Below, piece after piece: positions 1-12,289 of a stretch of DNA of 64,000 bases. Numbering within the stretch: position 1 is the stretch's first letter; the number at the start of each line of letters is the position of its first letter. The translations under genes and the position numbers were made by a program. The notes beneath the pieces are model-generated. The model did not search any database. It was not told where the DNA came from and was given only the letters and a program-made list of their open reading frames with translations. This DNA is from Moringa oleifera (Eukaryota; Streptophyta; Magnoliopsida; Brassicales; Moringaceae): positions 1,366,501 through 1,430,500 of the forward strand of contig JAJFZO010000609.1 in the NCBI GenBank assembly GCA_021397835.1, in the 5' to 3' direction.

Positions 1-369
1 AATACTATAGTCGATAGGCTTTGACTCATAAGCTTTCCCTTCAAATGGCATCTTCCTCTTTTTCTTCTTTTCTTCCATCATTTGGCTTTTCTCTGCTCTA
101 GTTCTTTTGTAGCCCAAGCTAGTTTGATCCTTGTTTTTAGGGATATCCAAGGCTAACGTTATCCTTTGCAAATTTTTCCTCAATCTTCTTTTGAATTTAT
201 ACCTTTTACCTAAGGTCTACCCTAATTAGAATTTCATATTTTTAAAGATTCGAGGCTCTCATGTGTAAGAATGTTTAGTGGCATTCATAAATTCCAATGT
301 TCTGAATGAAAAATCTTTAGTTTTTTTTTTTTTTCGAGCCTCAATATAAGAATGGCTTTATAAAATTGA

Positions 370-1950
370 AGCTATGATGTCTTCTTCTCTTTTAATGACG
401 ACGAGCTGATTATCCACAATCATTTTGACCTGCTGGTGTAGGGTCGAAGGCATAGCCCCTACCACATGAATCCAAGATCTTTTAAACAAGCAGTTAAAAG
501 AGGTATTAATTTCCATCACTTAAAATTCAATGTTGGAAGTGTACAAACCTATCCTTATTAGCATTTCCATAACTCAAGTCACTTCCCTTTTTAAGCCATC
601 AAATGCTCATACAGTTATTATACTCTGACTCATGTATGACATATCCAAAGGAAGCCTCCTCAGAGTTAATAAATGTATTACATTCAATGAGGACCCCTTA
701 TTTATCAAGACCTTAGAGATGGTATAGCCCTTACACTCAGTTGATATGTGTAAGCCCTAGTAGAACCTCTCTAATCCATTGGAATTTCATCATCGCTGAA
801 CATGATAAAATCAAGTTTCTTACCAAGTCACCCATCTTTTCTAAAAATATGTCACGGAGCACATAGGCATTCTTTAACAGCTTCATTAGGAACTCATGAT
901 AAGACTCTAAACTTAGTAAGAGTGATAATAATGAGACTTTTGTTGGCATTTTTAGTAATTGGTCAATCATATTGTATTTACTATGCTTGATGAATTTTAA
1001 AAACTCTAGAGTCTCCTCTTCAATGATAAGATGTTTTTTACAAACTTCTTTTCCTTTATCTTTCTTACTTAAGTTTGCTATAACTTATTTTTCTTTAGGT
1101 TCTGTTGGGCCATAACACCTTTCACTCCGAGTAATATGGCTCAGCCTTGCCACGTTAGCTACATCGCATTCTTCTTTTTTTATCTAGACCTGATAATTTC
1201 AAGGAACAGCATGTGTATTCTTGTATGAAAAAGGCATTGGTACTTGATAACTACTTTTGGCTGAGCGCTTGCCAATAAAATTCATGTATTTGCTTGAGGA
1301 TTTATTGCCTTAAACGAGCATGTTATCACTAATAGCTTCAATTTTCAATCGAGGCTATCAATTATTCTTCTTTTATAGTTTCTAACATGTTAACTGCCGG
1401 TTTCCCATGCATTGGCAGTGGATTAAAACCCACATTTAGGTTGGGTTCTATATCAAACCTCAAGGCTCCTTGATCAACTAAAAATTGGACCTTGTACTTA
1501 AATGTTATACAATTCTCCATATTATGCCTAGTCATTCCATTTTAGTAAGCATAAGTTGCCTCTTGCTCATGCCACTTGGGATATGGAAGTTGTATCGATT
1601 TCAAAAATGCTGGGGCTGCTAACCTTCCTTCTAGTAATTAGGATACAACTTTGTATATGTCATGGCGATCGATCTTATGGGGACCCTCAGACATTGATTT
1701 TGGGGTCTTACTTGTTAGGGATTGCGTTGGTTAAAGTTTTAGGGAGCAATAAAAGGTGGTAATGCTAATGGTCGTTGTTATGTTGCTGGCCTTGGAACTG
1801 TACTAATGATTTTTGTGGTTGAATAGTATGGTGTACGGTAAGGAGTCCTTAAAAATTGGTATGAATGAGGTCGTGGGTTAAAAAATAGAGGTTGATAAAA
1901 AATCTGTTGAGAAATATGGTTTATTTCTCCTTTTCTTTCTTTCTCGTTAT
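370..1950 (-). pseudogene. Retrotransposon protease and linker region, broken
   Basis: On the minus strand several short frames resemble the gag-to-protease part of Tat-type polyproteins. At 970-740 a segment reads like the conserved stretch before the protease (LLSLLLSLESYHEFLMKLL). At about 710-680 the active-site loop reads LINKGSSLNV, where the family normally has D-N-G-S-S-L-N-V, so the catalytic Asp is now Asn. At about 500-470 the conserved GRPWIH motif appears as KRSWIH followed by VGAMPSTLHQ. In-frame stops separate these blocks. The stretch 1000-1950 carries only scattered gag-linker similarity with many stops. No reverse transcriptase is reached before the window edge. Confidence 0.75.
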
Positions 1951-1976
1951 AGCTTTCTTTACATTTTTTGGATCCT

Positions 1977-2812
1977 TTAACCGTCCAAGTCTATAGGCAT
2001 TCTTAACAATCCCCCCCGCCTAACTATCTCGACAAATTTTTCACTTGACATACCAAGTAGCTTTTTATAGAATGGGGGATTCAGAGTATTTACAAATAAT
2101 TCTGAAAACTCATCTTCGAATAAAGTTGGATGGACTCTTGCTGCAACTTCACGCCACCTCCGAGCATATTCTTTGAAGGATTCATCATTTTTCTGGCACA
2201 TATTTTGTAAAGTAACTTGATTTGGTGCAAGCTTTACCATGTGCTGGTAGTGAGCCATGAAAGCAGAGGCTAAATCTTTCCAAGATTGAATTTTAGAGGC
2301 TTCTAAGTTATGTACCAATCTAGCACTTCTTTCTTCATGCTATCTTGGAAGCAATGTATAAACAGCTTTTGATTGTCCTCATATCCATGCATCTTATATA
2401 AGTACATGTGAATGTGCATGCGTGGGCATTTAGTTTCATTAAATTTTTTGAATTCAGGTGCTTTGAACTTTGGTGATAATTCTAGTCCAGGCACTAAGCT
2501 GAGATCTAAAATATCTAGCCCTTGAAATTTACAAGCCTCCTCAAAAACTTTCACTTTTTCTGCCAACATTTCATACTTCTGTAATAATTTCTTATTGTTG
2601 ACATTTTCAATCCTCAACTTCTCTATTTTTGTTAGGTTATCTAAGTCAGGCACACAAATTGATTCCCCTACTTTTGGCATGCTAGTGTATGCACCACACC
2701 TTGGTTCAGGAATAGGGGTAAATCCTGGAAGGTAATGTGACGGATTTCCTTGGTAGGCTATAAGGGTCTCATTTCCCCTAGCATGTATATTTTTAGGAGC
2801 CTCTTGTTCCAC
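1977..2812 (-). pseudogene. Retrotransposon Gag (capsid-like), frameshifted
   Basis: Two overlapping minus-strand frames (2812-2303 and 2318-1977) together cover most of a Ty3/gypsy Gag. The first holds the N-terminal part, with a leucine/lysine-rich segment (LTKIEKLRIENVNNKKLL) that could form a coiled coil, then LDILDLSLVPGLELSPKFK and a capsid start ending EVLDWYI. The second continues with HNLEASKIQSWKDLASAF, then NDESFKEYARRWREVAARV, the usual plant retrotransposon Gag signature. The join at about 2305-2318 needs a one-base shift, so the gene is broken. Gag would package the element RNA; this copy should make no intact product. The start at 2812 is simply the first Met of the open stretch. 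Confidence 0.88.
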
Positions 2813-4011
2813 AGCAGCTTTTTTTTCCTTAAATATTGATTACATCATCTTTATCATTTGGAGGAATTGGGACTGCATCTCTTCTTGACTACGTGCCATT
2901 TTCTCTTATGCCTCTTGCTGGTTTCTTATCATCTCATGTTGGGCTCTTTGCATGTTCTCTAATCTCTCCATCCTAACTTGCTGATCGTCCATATTAACTT
3001 TTGTCTTCAAGCGAGTTTCGTAGGTCTTTATAATGAAATGGTGCTTTAATTTCCTTATACTTGCCTTGTTATCCCAAATCCAATATTTTAATATCAGAAT
3101 GGAATGTATGCATGCATTATGGTTAGTATGAATGCAAAAATATTAGAGAATTTGTTAACTTCATAATTTGAAAAAAATATAGATTCTTATTAATTTCATA
3201 AAGCATCCGTATACATGGTCAATATCTAACATTGAGTCCATAATTAAAGATACAACTCTGGACCACCATTGACATTAGTTTGCTTGACTATGAAGCTTCC
3301 ATGATTATTGATACTTTATGAATTTAACAAAAGTTCATCACTTGTTTTCAAGCTTGTGAAGGTAATAATCTTCTTGATGATATGACATGCATTTGTAAAG
3401 CAAAAAAACAAAAGAGTCAGTATCACAACAGGATAAAAATATTAAAAAACATTCATATACAAAACATGACTCTCTTCGTGTCCTAAAGGGCTTTTATTTT
3501 TATGACTAGTTATGGCCCTATCTTATTCTTAATTCCCTAACCTTGACACATGCTGGGCTTTGAGAAATTGATTGGTTTTCTATTGGTTCTCAGATTGCTC
3601 CCCACTAAATTAGTAAGGCACCCTAAAACGCTACTATCATTGCTGCGGAAACATTAACTTCTCGAAAATGATAAAGTATTTTCAAGTTCAATGTAAGTGA
3701 GAATATTTCGCTAGCCCGTGCAGAAGCAAGGTGTTTCTCGAGAGTATAGTTTACTCTATTCCCTCCTAAAAGGTACAGCTCGATCAAGAGCTTGTGTCAC
3801 ATGGGTGATGCGTGTGTAGGAAGTGCGTAAGTCATAAAACAATTTAGGTGACAATATATAATGTAAGGTATACGTGCAAAACAAGTAGAAAATTAATCGA
3901 ATAGTAATTCTAAATGCAACAAATGTGAAATAAGAGGGAACCAAGATTAAACTTCAATTTTCAAAATCAAAAAGTAATCCATAATCGATTTTGGCCCGAC
4001 TCTTTAAATGT

Positions 4012-4029
4012 TCCCAGTGGAGTCGCGAA
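4012..4029 (-). other. Primer-binding site next to the 5' LTR
   Basis: Directly inside the LTR end at 4032, the minus strand reads TTCGCGACTCCACTGGGA. This has the form of the tRNA-Arg-type primer site reported for Ogre/Tat elements. The position, two bases inside the LTR end, is what first-strand priming needs. It also fixes 4032-6331 as the 5' LTR of a minus-strand element. Confidence 0.7.
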
Positions 4030-4031
4030 GT

Positions 4032-6331
4032 TGTCACAACTCATTTTCGATCGAGATTGAATTCTTGAAATGACTTATAAAAAAGTAATATTTTAGGTGA
4101 TTTTCTTTCAAAAAGATTTTTAAAAATAAAAATAAAGGGAGTCACTACCAATCTTTGTTATGATGTGATTGAACATTAAAATTTATTTGTTTTCAAAAAA
4201 ATAAATAAAGCAACATTGGTCTTTCAAAATTAAAAATATGGATTCGAGAGTTGATTACACATGCGGAAGGATCAGTACCCCCACTATGTCCAAAAATTAG
4301 TATTAATTGATCATGATTATTTTTTTATTTTAAAATTTATTTAATTTTTAAAATTGATTCCTAATATCTGTCTGAAAAGAAATGTACATGATATGAAAAC
4401 AAGTAAAATTTTAACGTTTTGGGGAATATAAAGGTTTAGCTTTTGTTTTACGTTTAATTCTTGAAATCATTGAATGAGAGAAAATGTAGAGATTTTACTT
4501 TTGCTTCACTTCTAATCTTAATATATTTTTTTTTTTTTAATGATGAAGAATGCCTCCCTCTTATTCAACCCCTAATTCTTAAAATATTTTTTGTTGTACT
4601 TCACATGAATTCAATGACATTTTAATGTACATATATTTCGACATCATGTAGCACATATAAATAATTTTGAAATCTCATGACCCTAATGCAAGCAAATAAT
4701 TAATATTTGATATTTAAATCTAGGCCTTAAATTCAACTTTTATAATTCTATTAATTGAAAATAAAAAAATTGATGGTCATATGAATAAAATATTTTAAAA
4801 AATAAAAAAATTTCTATTAAGATTTTAAAAATATATTTTTTTTACATAAGAAAATATGAAAATCATTTCTTGAGATCTTTTCACATTTTTCATAAAAAAT
4901 GTTAAATATTAAATAAATTTTATATTAAAGAGTATGAAAATCTCTCTTGAGATTTTTTTATATTTTTTTAAAATATCAAATAAATATTTTAAAATTAATT
5001 TTATATTACGAAATATGAAAATTACTCTCTTAAAATTTTTCATACTTCTCAAAACTTGAAACTTATATTTTAAAATAACTTTTTATTATTAAAAAATATA
5101 AAATCTTTCTTTGAGTTTTTTTATATTTTTTAAAATATTAAGTAGTTTTTTATACTAAAATATAAAAATCTTTCTCTTGAGATTTTTTATATCTCTTAAA
5201 AACTGAAAATATATATTTTTATTTATTTTTTTAAGAAAAATAATTCTTACATAAGAAATATAAAAATCCCTCTCTTGAAATTTTTTATACTTCTCAAAAG
5301 CTTAAAACATATTATTATTTTTTAAAATAAATTGAAAAAGACAACTCCTTTTAATAATTTTATACTCTCAAAAATTTTATTTTAATTTTTTTAAGAAATT
5401 AAAATAACAATAAAGCGATTTCATCTTTTTTGAAAATATAGTTAAAATTAAGTAAAAAATAAAAATAAAACTTAATTTACCTAATACGTTTATATTATGA
5501 ACAATCTAAATTTACTATTTTAAAACAACTTCGATGTCTTAAAATTACCTATCTTTTTATCTTTTTTTTTTTTTTTTAATTTTTTGTTCTTTCAAGCAAA
5601 TTTCATATATTCAATATGAAAACATATACTACCTCCTAACCACTCTTTCTTCATTTTCTTTTTTAGTTTATATATTACATCCCATCTATTTCTTATTAAA
5701 TTATAGTTTTTTGCTTATTACTTTCACACATTATTAATTTTTTATCTAATTTTTTATGTATTCAATATGAAAATATAAAAAAATTATATATATTTATAAA
5801 TAAGAAATATAAACATATCAATATATAAGGTAAATAAAAATATAAATGAGAATAACATGAAGATAAGTAAAAAGATACATGTGTGCAAGAATAATAATAT
5901 ATATATAATAATTAAGTAAATAAATAAAATAATATTCATAAAAAACAAAAATAAAAAATAATAATAATAAAATCACAAAAAAGTTATTTTGTTATTTACA
6001 CTACTTTCACCTTCTTTTATAACTTTCTTCAAATATTCTTCAAACTTTCAAAAAATTTTAACATTCTTTTCTCCACACTCCCCTCCATACTTCCCCTCTT
6101 CAAGCTCTTTCCTGTACACACTCTCTCCAAAAATCTCCCTTGAAGCTCTTGGCCAAGGTGGGTATTTATAAACCTTGGCCAAGTTTTGATTTAATGTAGC
6201 AATAAGTAGCACAAGTAGCATTGTAGCAATACAGCATTGGTAGCATTGCAGCATTGGTAACATTACAACTGCAGCTGACAGCATTGCAGAATTGGCAGCA
6301 TTATAGAGTTGCTGCAAAATGGGTGTCTACA
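4032..6331 (-). repeat. Long terminal repeat (5' LTR) of the Tat/Ogre-like element
   Basis: This 2.3 kb repeat begins TGTCACAAC and ends GTGTCTACA on the plus strand, so it has TG...CA ends on either strand. It aligns along its length with the solo LTR at 21954-24141. Shared blocks include the start region (GAATTCTTGAA), the middle series of CTCTCTTGAGATTTTT-like units, a pyrimidine tract near 5560, the tail (CTTGGCCAAGGTGGGTATTTATA) and the GCATT-rich array at the end. The body is extremely AT-rich with a repeating motif of roughly 80-110 bp. The TATA-like TATTTATA near 6163-6170 lies on the plus strand, opposite to element transcription. Confidence 0.88.
6180..6305. repeat. GCATT-rich degenerate short-unit array inside the LTR
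   Basis: Repeated variants of GTAGCATTGCAGCATTGG occur one after another, close to the LTR outer end. The solo LTR has a shorter version at 24043-24125. The unit is irregular, about 9 to 15 bases, so it is a degenerate microsatellite-like array that differs in length between the two LTR copies. Confidence 0.7.
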
Positions 6332-6334
6332 GCC

Positions 6335-8420
6335 ATGTTGGATAACTATTTGGCGTGCCAAACTTCAAATAGTGCATTATGACCTTGGGTCTATTCCCAG
6401 CATATCTGATGTTATCCATGTGAACCCTTCACGATTCCATGCTAGGAACTTAGACATTCCAGCCTTTGCCTCCGGAGATAGGACGCTTTTGATGCAGGTG
6501 GTTTCAGCTTGTTCATGGCCAGCCATGATGTCTTATAGTTGTTCGACGGCCTGGGCTTTCTACAGCTGCCCTTCGTCCCGCTAATCCATGCTAACTTGGC
6601 ATGTGAGCTTTGTCTTCCCTTTAAGAGACATCATACAATAGCTTCGCACTGATAGCTCCTAACGGTATCTACACTAACAAGGGGTAAGAAATTTCATAGT
6701 TAGGTGATATGTCAAGATCATAGCTTTCAGATTGTTGAGGGTCAGCCTTCTAATGATGACATTGTAAGCTATGGATGCTACCACCAAAAGGAAAGCAGTA
6801 AGCACGATGGCTGTTTTGTCTTAGGTACCTGCTATAACGAATAGTTCAATGACTCCTTCGACAAGAACCTCCTTAATGCTGAAAGCTATGAGAGGTGTGT
6901 CAAAAGATCTAAGTTTATCCCAACTTTAGGAACATCTGGTAGTATAAGACGTCTACCGAGCTTCTGGTGCCCACCAGTACTTTGTTGACGTCACAATTAG
7001 CACTGAGAAGGGTAATGACTAGTGCATCATCATAGGGGATTAAAATTCCCCATAGATCTTCCTACGCAAAGGATATGCCCTGTTCATATGGATATGACCT
7101 CTTCATATGGATTCTTATTAGATTCCAGTTAATGTCCTCATCTTTGCCTTGCATAAGCCTTTCACTGGCAAGCTGTTTCTCCCCCTGATGCTACTCCACT
7201 GGCCAAGATATTAATGACCTTCAATCACAATTTTGTACCTGATTTGGATCGGCAAAAAGCTATTATTTTGGGGCTGGTGGAATCAAGGGCTCTCTATGCT
7301 TCTGGGGTTGCTGCCATAGTTTGGCATTTTGGGCAAGTTCCCTTAAGGGGGAAGCCCAACTTTCGCCCGTTCTTTTTGAACTTCTCCTCCTATTAACAAA
7401 GCGGGAGACTTATCCTCTTCTTTTCAGGTTTTTCTATTTCCTCCTTCAAAGCTTTACAGTCTTCAGTGTCATGACCGTGGTTATTGTGGAAGCGACACCA
7501 CTTTCCACAATCTCCATAAGTCAAGTCTACAAGCATTTGAGGCGACCTCCGAGTTTTGGGATCATCCCTGATAATTGAATAGAAGTGCCCCTAGACTGTT
7601 AGGAGTTATACCTCTTTTCCTCTTCCATAGGATCTCGTGGGCTTCCTTTCTGTCTGCTCCTGTATTACTACCTAGTACCCCTGTTATTTTTGTTATTACT
7701 GTTACACTAAATTCTGTAGTGTTTCAGGTTGCCTTTTAGCATCCTCTTTTTTATTGATATATTTTTTGGTCTTGATTAGTAATGCATCCATGATCTTAAG
7801 CATGCTCTTACTCAGGGTATTGTAAGACGGACACAGCTATAACCCCTCTTTTACGGTCGAGATCGTAATTGTCTGCTGAAGCTCTTTTATCTACGAAGTG
7901 GCCTGGGTAAACCGTCAAGCTTTTATTTAATTCGTAAGAGGTTGGAGAAGCCCTTTTTCTTGATCATATTGCTAACAAACCTGAATAATAAAAGTTGCCC
8001 AAGGGCTTGAAAGTTTTTGGTCGTACCGGACTTTAGAGATGAATACCATGACCTAGCAACCTAGGGGAGTGTCACCAAAAATGGTCTACACAGCATTGCG
8101 TCGGGAGTGCCCTGCACTGCCATGAAGGTCCTGAAGTGCTCCAAGTGATCTTTCAGATCACATTATCCATCGTAAGTATCCATGGTGGATATGTAGAATT
8201 TTGGCAACATAGGTGCTTGAAGGATATCTCGGAGAAAATGAGAGGCAAACTTCGGAATGATTGGAACTGTGTTAGCCTTCGTCTCCATTAACTCAATTTT
8301 TTGGTTTAAGAAAGTAACCTTTGGTCTCACTTCTCTAGCCTCCTCATGTGGCTCCGAGTCTTCTTGATTTTCTTCATAAGGAGGGTGAACGTTAGGTGGA
8401 TTATATTGGGCGGGCTCTTA
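6335..8420 (-). pseudogene. Second Ty3/gypsy gag-protease remnant, cut by the LTR at 6331
   Basis: On the minus strand this region encodes broken but recognisable Ty3/gypsy Gag and protease. From 8255 to 7930 it reads PKFASHFLRDILQAPMLPKF, then MDTYDG, DLKDHLEHFRTFMAVQGTPD, AMLCRPF and ARSWYSSLK, typical of Gag in the Tat/Athila group. Further on (about 7015-6930) the protease loop reads VNKVLVGTRSSVDVLYY, where the family has V-D-T-G-S-S; both the Asp and the Gly after it are changed. At about 6790-6690 comes AYNVIIRRLTLNNLKA, the conserved segment after the protease. Many stops and frameshifts are present. The similarity stops at the LTR border, so the rest of this element probably lies beyond the inserted element, outside the window. 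Confidence 0.8.
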
Positions 8421-9200
8421 GGCCAATCAAAGCCTAGAGGAACTCCACCGTATATTCGACCCTCTGACCTAAGGCCATAAGATGCCCCTATGTTGGGTGC
8501 ATGGTGAAATCTCCAAGTCTCTTGAAGGTTTCGGGATTCTGGGGAATTCTTAATGAAAAGGGTTGTTGGGTCACTATAACAAAGTCGACATTGTGGAGAG
8601 CAGTGGCACTAGGCAAGAAAGGCGAGCAGACATCAGCTTTGCGATTGAGGGAAGCTGAATCGAGGGAGCCATCATTAAGGCGCAACCACCACAAGAATTG
8701 AGGAGGTATGAGGTGCAAGAACGGGGGATGTGGTAAACACAAGGGGAGCGCAGTTACTTGGGCAGAGGCAACTATGGTGAATGATGGCAAGAGCCATGGA
8801 TACTTCAGGTTGTTCATGGACCGAATCTTAATTCAAAGATGACTGCGCACAATGAGAAACCATAACTTCTGGATCAGAGATTTTTCACAGACGACGTCAA
8901 TTGATGATAAAAAAAAAAGATAAAAAAGACTAAGCCTTCTACAAATAAGGTTTCACCAAAATAGGGGAACTTGCCTTTTATCACATGTGGGATTCACGTA
9001 CTCGTGATTTGTGGCGTTCATTGCGAGAATTAAGGGGATTCGATATTGCAATTATTAAAATGGAAACAATAGCGCGAATTAGAGGAAGAAGACGATGGTG
9101 GCATGGCCGTTTCCTCCTTCGAGATGATTTCCTCAGTAAGCCATGAAGTAGCATCCTTTGCCTGGGGCTTGAGCCTTCATTAAAAGACAACCCGCCCGAC
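8421..9200 (-). other. Possible 5' part or leader of the second gypsy remnant
   Basis: An open frame of 109 codons on the minus strand (8817-8488) lies just upstream of the Gag similarity and could be its degenerate N-terminus. The sequence has more GC than the surrounding DNA. I recognise no domain in it, and I find no LTR end or primer site here. The assignment rests on position only. Confidence 0.3.
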
Positions 9201-10230
9201 TCATGGACGATGGTTTATTGAACACAAATAGTGGGATAATTTTGGGCTTGGGCTTAAGAGGCTCAATCCACCCACATCAAGTTTCACTATGAAATGCTAA
9301 TTCTTTCTCCTCCAAGAATGTCCTCTCCGGTGATCTCCACCAAAAGATGATGGGTAAAAACTGCTTTGATTAGGAGATCCGATCAGGAAATGCAGCTGAT
9401 GGCTCTTGACCAGATTAGCATAGGAGCAACTCTGTCACCATGAAATCGTATGTTCTGCTGAAAGAAACTCCAAAAAGATGAAGATGGGTTTTGAAGATAG
9501 GACACCTCTTCGGTTTGCTGATGTTTGGCACGCGTTAGGGTTTTAAAGTAACATTATTGGAACCAGCAAAGTTGATGTGTAAACACGGCCCTTCCTTGTG
9601 CTGCTGCTGGGGGTGCTAGTTCGTCGGTTGATGAATTTCTGAAAGATTGCTCAAGATCAGTTGTGGTTCCTATAGGTAGCCTCTCCATTAGCCTCTGTAG
9701 ACATCGAGCTTTACTGTTCAAAGTGCTACCTGTCACAATTGATTTACCGTCAAATTGCAAGAAGCTGCAAAAATTAAAAAAGAGCTGATGTCTCCTCATG
9801 TCTTGTTTGCTCTGGGCTTTACAAGGAGTTTCTAGTTGACTTGGGGCCATTTATGCGGGCCAGATTCCTTGCTCACTGGTCCATCTTCAATTTCAATTTA
9901 CTGCGCATCGCATTTTCCACGACCCAAACCAGCTGAACCCACCATTGATTTCAGGTCCACTGGCAAAACAATCTTTCTAAGATTGCCCATTACTTGATCT
10001 CGTATTTGATGATCCAGCTGCAGATGCAGAATCTCTGGCTTTCAAAATGGCATGTTGATGCCAGCAAATCAATTAGAATAGTATTTGAATATGAACGCAG
10101 TTCACTAGTTTGAGGAGGAAGATTCAGAGCCTTTTGGGGTTATTGCCAAGTGATTGGAAAATCAAACTGTCAGGCAGTCCTGAAACAGGACCAACAGACG
10201 GAGCATTTCTCCCAGCGAGACCTCCTGCAA
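9200..10230. other. GC-richer patch with coding-like fragments, unassigned
   Basis: The base composition is closer to coding DNA than the AT-rich flanks. Fragments open in both strands, for example a minus-strand frame of 98 codons (9850-9554) and minus-strand pieces at about 10020-9900 reading HQIRDQVMGNLRKIVLP. I do not recognise the family, and stops interrupt every frame. It could be an old processed pseudogene or transposon-captured gene pieces. Confidence 0.3.
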
Positions 10231-10239
10231 GTCCTTTTT

Positions 10240-10645
10240 CTCAAGGAACTAGATGCAAATAGTCTAGAAAATGCAGAATTATTTCCAGATCTGAAGGTGC
10301 CAAACGAAAGATGTTATTAGACACCAGCTAAGGCTTGTAGATGATTGGCAAGCACTACTGCAGGAAGCACCACTAGCTCATCTTTCCGTAGGCTTAGTGA
10401 TTCTGCGTCTGAGGTTGCAGCAAGTTTAGGGAAAGATGAACCAGTGGTAACTCCTACAGAGGACAACCCTGCAGTAGTCCTTCCAAATCATCTGCAAGCC
10501 TTACTGCTGACTGTTCACATCTCAGACTTGGCTCCAGATCTCCATGTACCAACAACGACAACAATAACCCCAAAAACTGCTGCCATTACCGCAAATTTGC
10601 TTCAAACGATATTGCAACAGCTTCCAGAATGTCCAAGGTAATCCC
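10240..10645 (+). pseudogene. Possible fragment of a GBF-interacting-protein-like (GIP1-type) gene
   Basis: The plus strand reads SSFRRLSDSASEVAASLGKD, then PAVVLPNHLQ. After a one-base shift it continues TADCSHLRLGS. Plant GIP1-like (DUF1296) proteins carry a similar string, V-I-P-N-H-L-Q followed about six residues later by a C/T-x-L-S-F-G-S block. The match needs a frameshift and is short, and the sequence beyond it is not convincing. A stop-free stretch of 98 codons (10345-10641) exists, but its second half is in the shifted frame. I call it a probable gene relic, with the family only tentative. Confidence 0.35.
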
Positions 10646-10649
10646 ATAT

Positions 10650-12280
10650 CCAGTATTAGGCAGAAAATAAGTAAAACTCCTCAACACGTATAGGACCTCC
10701 ATTAAAAAGCTGTTTGTAAATATATTAAATAAATATTATTTTAAATTATGTATTTTATATTTTCTTTTTAATGAAATTTTTATTTTTAAAATATTTAAAA
10801 ATAGATTTTTATTTATTAATTTTATTTAAATTAAGTTTTAATTAAAATAATTTTAAAAAATTAATAATATTTTATTATTAACATATTTTAAAAAATTATT
10901 CAAATATATTTTAAATTTTATTTTGGTTTTATTTTTAAAATTTAAATATTTTTAAACTAACCAAGTATTTTTTATAAATTCTTAAAAATTTTAATAATAC
11001 TAATTTTAATTATCCAAAAAATTTTAAATTTTTATAATAAAATTTAAAATTTCTACATTTATGATAAATTTGAAATTAAAATTTGTCACAAAAAATTAAT
11101 TTAAATATTTTTTTTCAATAAAATTTATTTTAAAATATTTTAAAAATTAAAATTCAAAATATTAAACAATACTTTTTGAAAAAATTGATTGAAACAAAAC
11201 ATTTAACCTCGAAATAAAGAAGCAATAAAAATCAGAAGTGTAAAATTGAAGAGAATGATGAAGTCGGTTCAACTTCTGCCTTTTAGCTGAAAACAAAAGT
11301 GAAATCGGTGATTTGGGTCCCACTCAGAATCAATAATTAATGTGGGGCACACAAAGTCTCCAGATTCACAGCACATTCAAGAAATGATTTAAACGCGTCG
11401 TTTTGCTATTTAATGATGCATTATTAGTTAGAGAATGAGTCTCGACTTGGCAAAAGAACAATTCCAAAACTTAAAAAAAGAAAATAACAGCACATGCGCC
11501 ACGCATCATGAAGCCACACACAAAGCCTTTTCCTGATCAACGGAGCCACACGGGAAAAAGCAACAGAAAGAACGTCGCCCTGCTTCCTACTGACTCCTGC
11601 GGCCCATCCTCGCACCGACAAAGTAACTGCATCCATTATTCTGTTTCCATGCCATGTAATTTATTGATACTCTGAAATTGGTTTAGCAGGCTAGAGGTTT
11701 AAAGAATTTTAGTGTTTTTTTTTTTTTTACAAGCTTTTGAATAAGAACCTTTTTCTTTCTGAAATTTATGAAAATTTTTAATTTTATAAATATTTTATAA
11801 AATATTTTAAATACATATAATAATAAAAATTAAAGATCTTAACATCAGCAAAAATTAAATATATCAAAAAATTCCAATTGATTTGATTTTATATCAAAAC
11901 TGAGCTGAATGATGAACATAACTGAGTTGAAGGATTAATATTTAAACAGAAGGATTGAATGTCGTTAATATTTAGATATATAAAATACCAAATACATATA
12001 TATACATTATTCATTAAAAATATTCCTAGAACATTTCTTTGATTTCGTATTTGAAAAAGGTAAAATGCTGTAAGAATGTGTAGGTCATTTAATGAATATG
12101 TAGAAAGAATTGATAAAAGAATCCAACGCAAACTGTGTCACAAATGTATGAACCCTCCTTAATTTATATACCTCTCTCTCTTGTTTATCTGTACCTTACC
12201 AAACTATCATACAGACCCAAAGAATATTCACCTCTTCCACCCACCAATCTGATCTAATAAAGAGGAAAATGGCATGACAG
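10650..12280. other. Intergenic AT-rich stretch downstream of the GALS gene
   Basis: Positions 10700-11200 are almost pure A/T with many short self-complementary runs. From 11220 to 11650 composition is nearer average, but the one open frame there (minus, 70 codons) looks like no known protein. Positions 11700-12280 hold the expected 3' flank of the minus-strand gene that ends at 12290. I see no further gene. Confidence 0.6.
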
Positions 12281-12289
12281 AGGAGTTAT

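Larger units (their letters stand above)
1..6331 (-). mobile_element. Decayed Tat/Ogre-like Ty3/gypsy LTR retrotransposon, 5' part
   Basis: Read on the minus strand, the order is LTR (6331 to 4032), primer-binding site (about 4029-4012), about 1.2 kb of leader, gag (2812-1977), linker, then protease (about 790-370), running off the left edge. This is the order expected for a plant Ty3/gypsy element. The very long LTR beginning TGTAGACACC, the leader before gag, and the gag and protease wording fit the Tat/Ogre lineage. The reverse transcriptase, RNase H, integrase and 3' LTR would lie outside the window. Frameshifts and stops run throughout, so this copy cannot be autonomous. The lineage assignment comes from recognition of short motifs, not from a phylogeny. 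Confidence 0.85.

Noticed and set aside
3756..3944. 62-codon minus-strand frame in the leader of the Tat-like element
   Set aside because: No motif, and it lies in untranslated leader between primer site and gag.
11424..11636. 70-codon minus-strand frame downstream of the GALS gene
   Set aside because: No recognisable domain and no supporting splice or promoter signs; chance frame in balanced-composition DNA.
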